Source of the DNA: Gamsiella multidivaricata
Lineage: Eukaryota > Mortierellomycota > Mortierellomycetes > Mortierellales > Mortierellaceae
Reading direction: 5' to 3'
Length of the DNA: 64,000 bases
NCBI RefSeq assembly: GCF_025024155.1
Contig: NW_026251790.1
Location: 62,001 to 126,000, forward strand
The notes under the pieces are model-generated. The model searched no databases, was not told where the DNA came from, and saw nothing but the letters and a program-made list of their open reading frames with translations. The translations under genes were made by a program, and so were the position numbers. Shown here in pieces: positions 59,916-64,000 of this stretch. Each line of letters starts with the position of its first letter. The stretch's first letter is position 1.

Positions 59916-61822
59916 ATGCCCTTCTTCAAGTCCAACAAGAACAAGACCTCCTCTGCTGCCTCGACCCCAGTCCAGACCCCCCGCTCGTCGATCCAAACAA
60001 TCCGCACTGCCAACCAGTCGAACCTCCTGACCCTCGATCAGGTCATCGATCTGGCAATGAAAAAATCGAGCTATAGCATCGCCACTGGTCCCAGTCTCCT
60101 TTAAAAGATCCCCATGGCCACTCAGCTTCTGTAGCCTCATATACCATACCGTGTACATTATAGCTCTGCTCCATTAAATCCGCATCTGCATTTCGCAACC
60201 CGTACATCTTGGTCACTGTTAAGCTTCCGATTGCTGTGCCTACCCGCACTTTCCGTCGAGACGTGATATAGCTTGGTTGCTCTTCATTGGTTTGTTCGTT
60301 CGTTTGCAGGGTTGTGGAGTGATTCCGAACTGACTGTAAGTGGAGCATAACCAAGACATCCTGTCACGGTCGTGTGTGTAGAGTCGTTTCGAGACAGGAG
60401 CCGCGTCCGCCACCAGGGCTCATGACTTGGCGGAGAACAGATACCGTGCTGTGGGCCATTTTAGGCTGCTTCGTGGACCTGCACTGGACCTCTGGAGCTA
60501 CGACCTCGAGGTCGCAGAGGTCTGCTATGGTCTAATGTCGATGCTCCATATGGGATATTGCTCTCTGTATCCATCATGGAGGTGATCCATACCACAACGC
60601 ATAAGAATAAATCGTAAAGACGAACGCTTTATTGCAGCATGAGCAACTGGACATGGGGTGATGTTACGCGTTGTACTGAGTGGATACAATAGGGAATACG
60701 AGAAGCCTGCTCCTGAAGATGGAGACCCATATGTGGCCGTACGTGCTATGGTTCACTCGTAGTTCTCCTTGCAGCCCATCACTAGCAGACGAGTACCAGC
60801 AGCCTCCTTGCAGTTTCAATGGCTAAGCAGCTCATTATGGACGCGTGTCTTCATGCTTCTCTTCACTTTATTGTTGTTGCTAATGGAACAGCTAATATAC
60901 TTGTGAATGTGGATATGCAGTATTGCAATGTCTTCGTTTCTCACCTAGGCCTCCAAACCTGCTGCTGTAGGTTGGGCCAAGAAGAAACCTAAAGAAAAAT
61001 GAACAGAAACCATCGAACCATCATAGCGTAGTGGACAAACCATACCAAGAGGACAGATCGGACGTTGCCTACTGGGTGTCATAAGGCTGAGAAAAAATGT
61101 AGTGGTTAATGAGAGCTGTAAACAGCCCAAGATCTTGTGTTCCCCAGTGGCAAAGCCATGCACGAATGAAGGATTGCTCGCTCCACCCATATCAAGTACA
61201 TGTGCATGTTGTCTCCCGTGCCTGCCACCCGAAAGAGCAACTCGTCACCCAAATGGACGGCTCTTCATCCGAAAGACAACTTGAACCTGGAGCTAGTGTC
61301 TCTCAAGACAAAAGCCAGGTCTGCGAAGCCAAACAAAAAGAAACAGAAAGAGCACCGCTTAAAGCGCAGACAGCCCCGCACGAAATACGCACAAGATACG
61401 TACCCCTGCGGTTCTGGTCATCGGCGATGTGAGTGTGTTGGCCCAAGGTGTACTGACATGCTTCCAACCCCAAGAGCCCGACGCACCGTAGCCAGTACGT
61501 GGACAACCCAGGCCAGCAGAGAGCTGGGGAGTGACGTGTTTTCCACCCATGTAGCTCAACACCGCCTTGCTCGATCTTGACTCGGACCAAGCACATCATT
61601 ACCATTACCTTTTTCAGCAACCTTGACAGGGCGGACCAGGGAGGGCGACCAGGAAGAGAGGGACCGATGAAGGGAGGGGCCAATGAAGGGAGGGGCCAAT
61701 GAAGGGAGGAGGAGAAGGCAGGGCAGAAAGGGAAGAGACAAGTTCTACGCGCACGTCCTCTTGGCCGTCTTTATTTAGCTGTCACAAGCCTCACGCGTCC
61801 ACTAAACACTGCAAAGACGCGT
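59807..61822. repeat. Third, truncated copy of the inverted-repeat arm
   Basis: Direct copy of 15861-17876 (offset 43946), essentially identical; one difference is visible at about 61661 (a Leu/Pro difference in one open frame). The match extends leftwards over the A5/A6 spacer as the inverse of 42694-43828. It stops abruptly after gcaaagacgcgt (61811-61822), and unrelated AT-rich sequence follows. Confidence 0.85.
59916..60104 (+). CDS. Family A small Ser/Thr-rich protein, copy A6
   Basis: 62 residues, same predicted protein as A2 and A5. L-type promoter and arm-type 3' flank, so it corresponds to A3. Function unknown. Confidence 0.7.
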   Translation: MPFFKSNKNKTSSAASTPVQTPRSSIQTIRTANQSNLLTLDQVIDLAMKKSSYSIATGPSLL

Positions 61823-62079
61823 AAAAAAATAAAATAAAAAACAACTGAACAGACTCCTCGCCAAGAAGTCGCGACCAAATATTTTTACAATAGAAAACCA
61901 ATTCAAAAACTCACCAAGCCTGAAATTCTTGTCCGCCGAAAATGCAGTCCCTATAGTGTTCTCAGATTTTATAATAAAAAAATCAATTCAAAAAAATTTC
62001 AATGTACACCCGCACAATCTCTAGCGTCAGAACCTGTACAAATTCCATGTTACGCGATGCACCACTAAACGTAGATTAT
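61823..62079. other. AT-rich junction sequence
   Basis: Starts at the arm breakpoint with poly-A-rich sequence. Contains cagtccctatagtg at about 61945-61958, a possible transposon end, since ctataggg recurs at 63041-63048 as a weak inverted match. No gene. Confidence 0.4.
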
Positions 62080-62980
62080 CGGCTCAAGTATATTGAGCGC
62101 CACCTACGGAACCTGGGCAGGCAAAGAGCACAAGCTCCGGCCACTTCAACCTGAGGTTTTTATGGACGAATCGTACTGCCACCTCGACCATGCTGCGACA
62201 AATCGATGGGTCCCAAAGAAGGGTGGGACCGTGTCAGAGCTTGGTCGGAAACTCCTGCTTGTTATATTTGCTGCATTCATTATGAGGTGGAGCAGGGTCA
62301 GAAAGCCGTTGCAGGCTCGGTTCGTCAAGGATAGCGTACACATCTGGCCGGCGATCGGGAAGACTCATCTCGGGGCAACAAATCGTGGTGGGGAATATGA
62401 GGCTGGATTATGGAAAGAGGTCCCAAAGGAAATCCGAGAAGCTGGCATCATTGCGGACAATCGCGACTATCATGATAACTTCACAGCCGATGTGTTTGAT
62501 GGCGTATTCGAGAAGCTGTGCAGGAACTTCACTAAAATGAGGTTTGACCCTTGTAATATCCACCTCGATGGCGCGTCATACCATTCCGCACACTCAACAA
62601 GAAACCCACCAAATCTGCTAATGTGGCGGCCATGAACTCCTTGTAACAACAAGGCTAAATGGAACCTCAACAAAGCAGAGCTGTTGAAGTACATTGGAGA
62701 CCTCCCCGATCGATCAACATGCACAATTTTCGACATCTCAGCAAAGAACGGTCGCTTACAAGCTTCAACCAGTTGAGAAGGTCAGGGTAATTGTAAAGCA
62801 GATAGTCGCCAACAAAACAAAAGGGACTTAGATCGTTTGGGCTTCAAAGTCCTGCTAGACAAGCACTTTGCTGGTGTACCCGCCAGCACACTTATATCCC
62901 TGTCGAAAGCAAGCAGATATGGGCAAAGTCACTGGCGCCTCCAAATAACATCTACCTTCATTTACTAGTACTCTTACGCG
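62080..62980 (+). pseudogene. Decayed DDE-superfamily (Tc1/mariner-like) transposase
   Basis: The longest intact frame, 62093-62635, encodes 180 residues. EVFMDESYCHLDHAATNRWV is the first catalytic Asp block of DDE_3-type endonucleases, and CNIHLDGASYHSAHS is the second Asp block. After a stop at 62635 coding similarity seems to go on (KWNLNKAELLKYIGDLPD), and further stops and shifts follow. Upstream of about 62150 the plausible N-terminal sequence (YIERHLRNLGRQRAQAP) is in another frame, suggesting a frameshift. The third acidic catalytic block was not found, so the copy is inactive. It sits just beyond the breakpoint of the third arm copy, and an insertion or rearrangement there may have removed the rest of the arm. 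Confidence 0.65.
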
Positions 62981-63730
62981 GACACACCGCAGCCCTCACG
63001 CCTATCACGCAAAGACTATATGATAAGCAGGTCTTTTCGACTATAGGGTCCCTTAATTTTCCTTGCGATACCATAGCCCTTCTTCGTGACTTATACTTAA
63101 TGAGGTTGTCAATCCAGACCTGAGACGCGCTGTTCCCAATGTATCGCATTAGTTATTACTACTGCTTCTCGTATGCTACTTCAAGTTCATGGGGAAAAAA
63201 AGAAAGAAGAGGTCGCTTAAATGGGTTGCCATGCCGTGTATGTATTCCATAGTACGTATTCGATGCTGCCGAGAGCATCCGACCCTACGCTTCTCAAGGC
63301 TTATGGTTTTCTACGTGCGTTCTATATTCGCTGACAGTCAGAAAACGAGAATTCGGCTAATTTGTCTACCGCTCAAATCCCTAGACATTTTCTTTCTTTA
63401 AAGTTTTCCAACCGCGGCACGTTTGACCAGCGTTTAGGAACCCTTTCACGGAATTCAAGCTTAATAAAACATCCATAATATCCCGGGATAGCTCTTTTGC
63501 TCCTGCAAAAGACATTGATTGCTAGAAATGGAAGTCATTTGGTGGACAATGTCTCCGAACAGCATGCTCGTAAGAAGCCATCGCCGAGTTGGGTTCTGGA
63601 CATTGAAATGACTTGGCTCGACGCGAGTATAAATACGATCACCAATGACCATCCCAATTCTCCTCCTTCAACGCAGCAGTTAAAAAATCACACAACAGAC
63701 AATCCACGCCTAATCTACCACATCCCGACC
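62981..63730. other. Intergenic, promoter of A7
   Basis: No gene recognised. A TATA box, tataaata, lies at 63628-63635 in the context gcgagtataaatacgatc, about 100 bases upstream of the A7 start. Confidence 0.5.
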
Positions 63731-63925
63731 ATGCCGCTCTTCAAGTTGACCTCTCCCAAAAACCAGAGCACGACCCCAACCACCTCGCTCGCAGAGCCGT
63801 CTCGTGCCTCGCTGGAAGGAGCCCGCCATGGATGCCCGGGTCCTGTTATGACCGTCGATCAAGCCCTGTTTCGTATCATGCGAAGGACTGTGAACAACGC
63901 CGCCTGCGGTCCCTACGTTGGATAA
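63731..63925 (+). CDS. Family A protein, divergent copy A7
   Basis: 64 residues starting MPLFKLTSPKNQSTTP. Overall wording is different, but the plan is the same: MP-x-FK start, basic Ser/Thr/Pro-rich N-terminal half, a helix-like block with Val-Asp-Gln (VMTVDQALFRIMRR, compare LLTLDQVIDLAMKK), and a Gly-Pro near the end (CGPYVG). TATA box at 63628-63635. Solitary, without a divergent partner in the window. The comparison with A1-A6 defines which residues the family conserves. Function unknown. Confidence 0.6.
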   Translation: MPLFKLTSPKNQSTTPTTSLAEPSRASLEGARHGCPGPVMTVDQALFRIMRRTVNNAACGPYVG

Positions 63926-64000
63926 GGTCGTCCTCAAAAATCAAAAGGGCGATGAGGCACAATGCGCAAAGACGCGTTTGATGATCAAAGACATTTATTC

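Noticed and set aside
1..64000. tRNA or rRNA genes
   Set aside because: No convincing T-loop/B-box plus A-box combination or rRNA core sequence was found by eye; a tRNAscan-SE run would be decisive.

Overview
The window is eukaryotic and fungal. Housekeeping genes are split by short GT-AG introns, TATA boxes and CT-rich leaders precede many starts, and the gene set (PacC/Rim101-type zinc-finger factor, NRC-2/Fpk1-type kinase, patatin-type triacylglycerol lipase, DHA2 transporter, Makorin, RPS19) is fungal. Gene style and the small Ser/Thr-rich MPFFKS-type proteins suggest an early-diverging filamentous fungus of the Mortierella type; that assignment is inference. All exon joins were made by eye and checked for reading frame; no alignment or transcript data were available.

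Layout. 0-14.3 kb is ordinary genome: a partial Ser-rich/coiled-coil gene running off the left edge (-), ribulose-phosphate 3-epimerase (+), a Makorin-like RING/CCCH ubiquitin ligase (-), a DHA2 drug:H+ antiporter (-) and ribosomal protein eS19 (+). 14.8-43.8 kb is a remarkable palindromic locus. Two arms of about 7 kb (15.87-22.90 kb and 35.80-42.79 kb), inverted and almost identical, surround a 12.7 kb single-copy core. The core holds a Gln/His/Ser-rich single-pass membrane protein, a coiled-coil protein and an HSPA12-like Hsp70 ATPase. Each arm carries a divergent pair of genes for secreted, Met-rich tandem-repeat proteins (family B: B1-B4). Each outer end carries a divergent pair of genes for a 62-66 residue Ser/Thr-rich protein (family A: A1/A2 and A3/A4). 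43.8-58.6 kb is again ordinary: a TGL/SDP1-like lipase (-), PacC/Rim101 (+), an AGC kinase (-) and an acyl-CoA ligase (+). 58.8-61.82 kb is a third, truncated copy of the arm with another A pair (A5/A6). It ends abruptly at a 12-base motif and is followed by a decayed DDE-type transposase and a divergent seventh A gene (A7).

The most interesting structure is in the A pairs. Each is two nearly identical inverted genes flanking a 0.92-0.96 kb promoter spacer that has two different ends (a long-leader 'L' promoter and a short-leader 'S' promoter). In loci 2 and 3 the L promoter faces the arm-side gene. In locus 1 the spacer is flipped, so the S promoter faces the arm-side gene, whose leader is an S/L hybrid. 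This is the pattern expected if recombination between inverted A genes inverts the promoter spacer. The B genes look like precursors of secreted repeat peptides, with 9, 12, 15 and 16 units in otherwise near-identical arms, so the arrays change length faster than their flanks.
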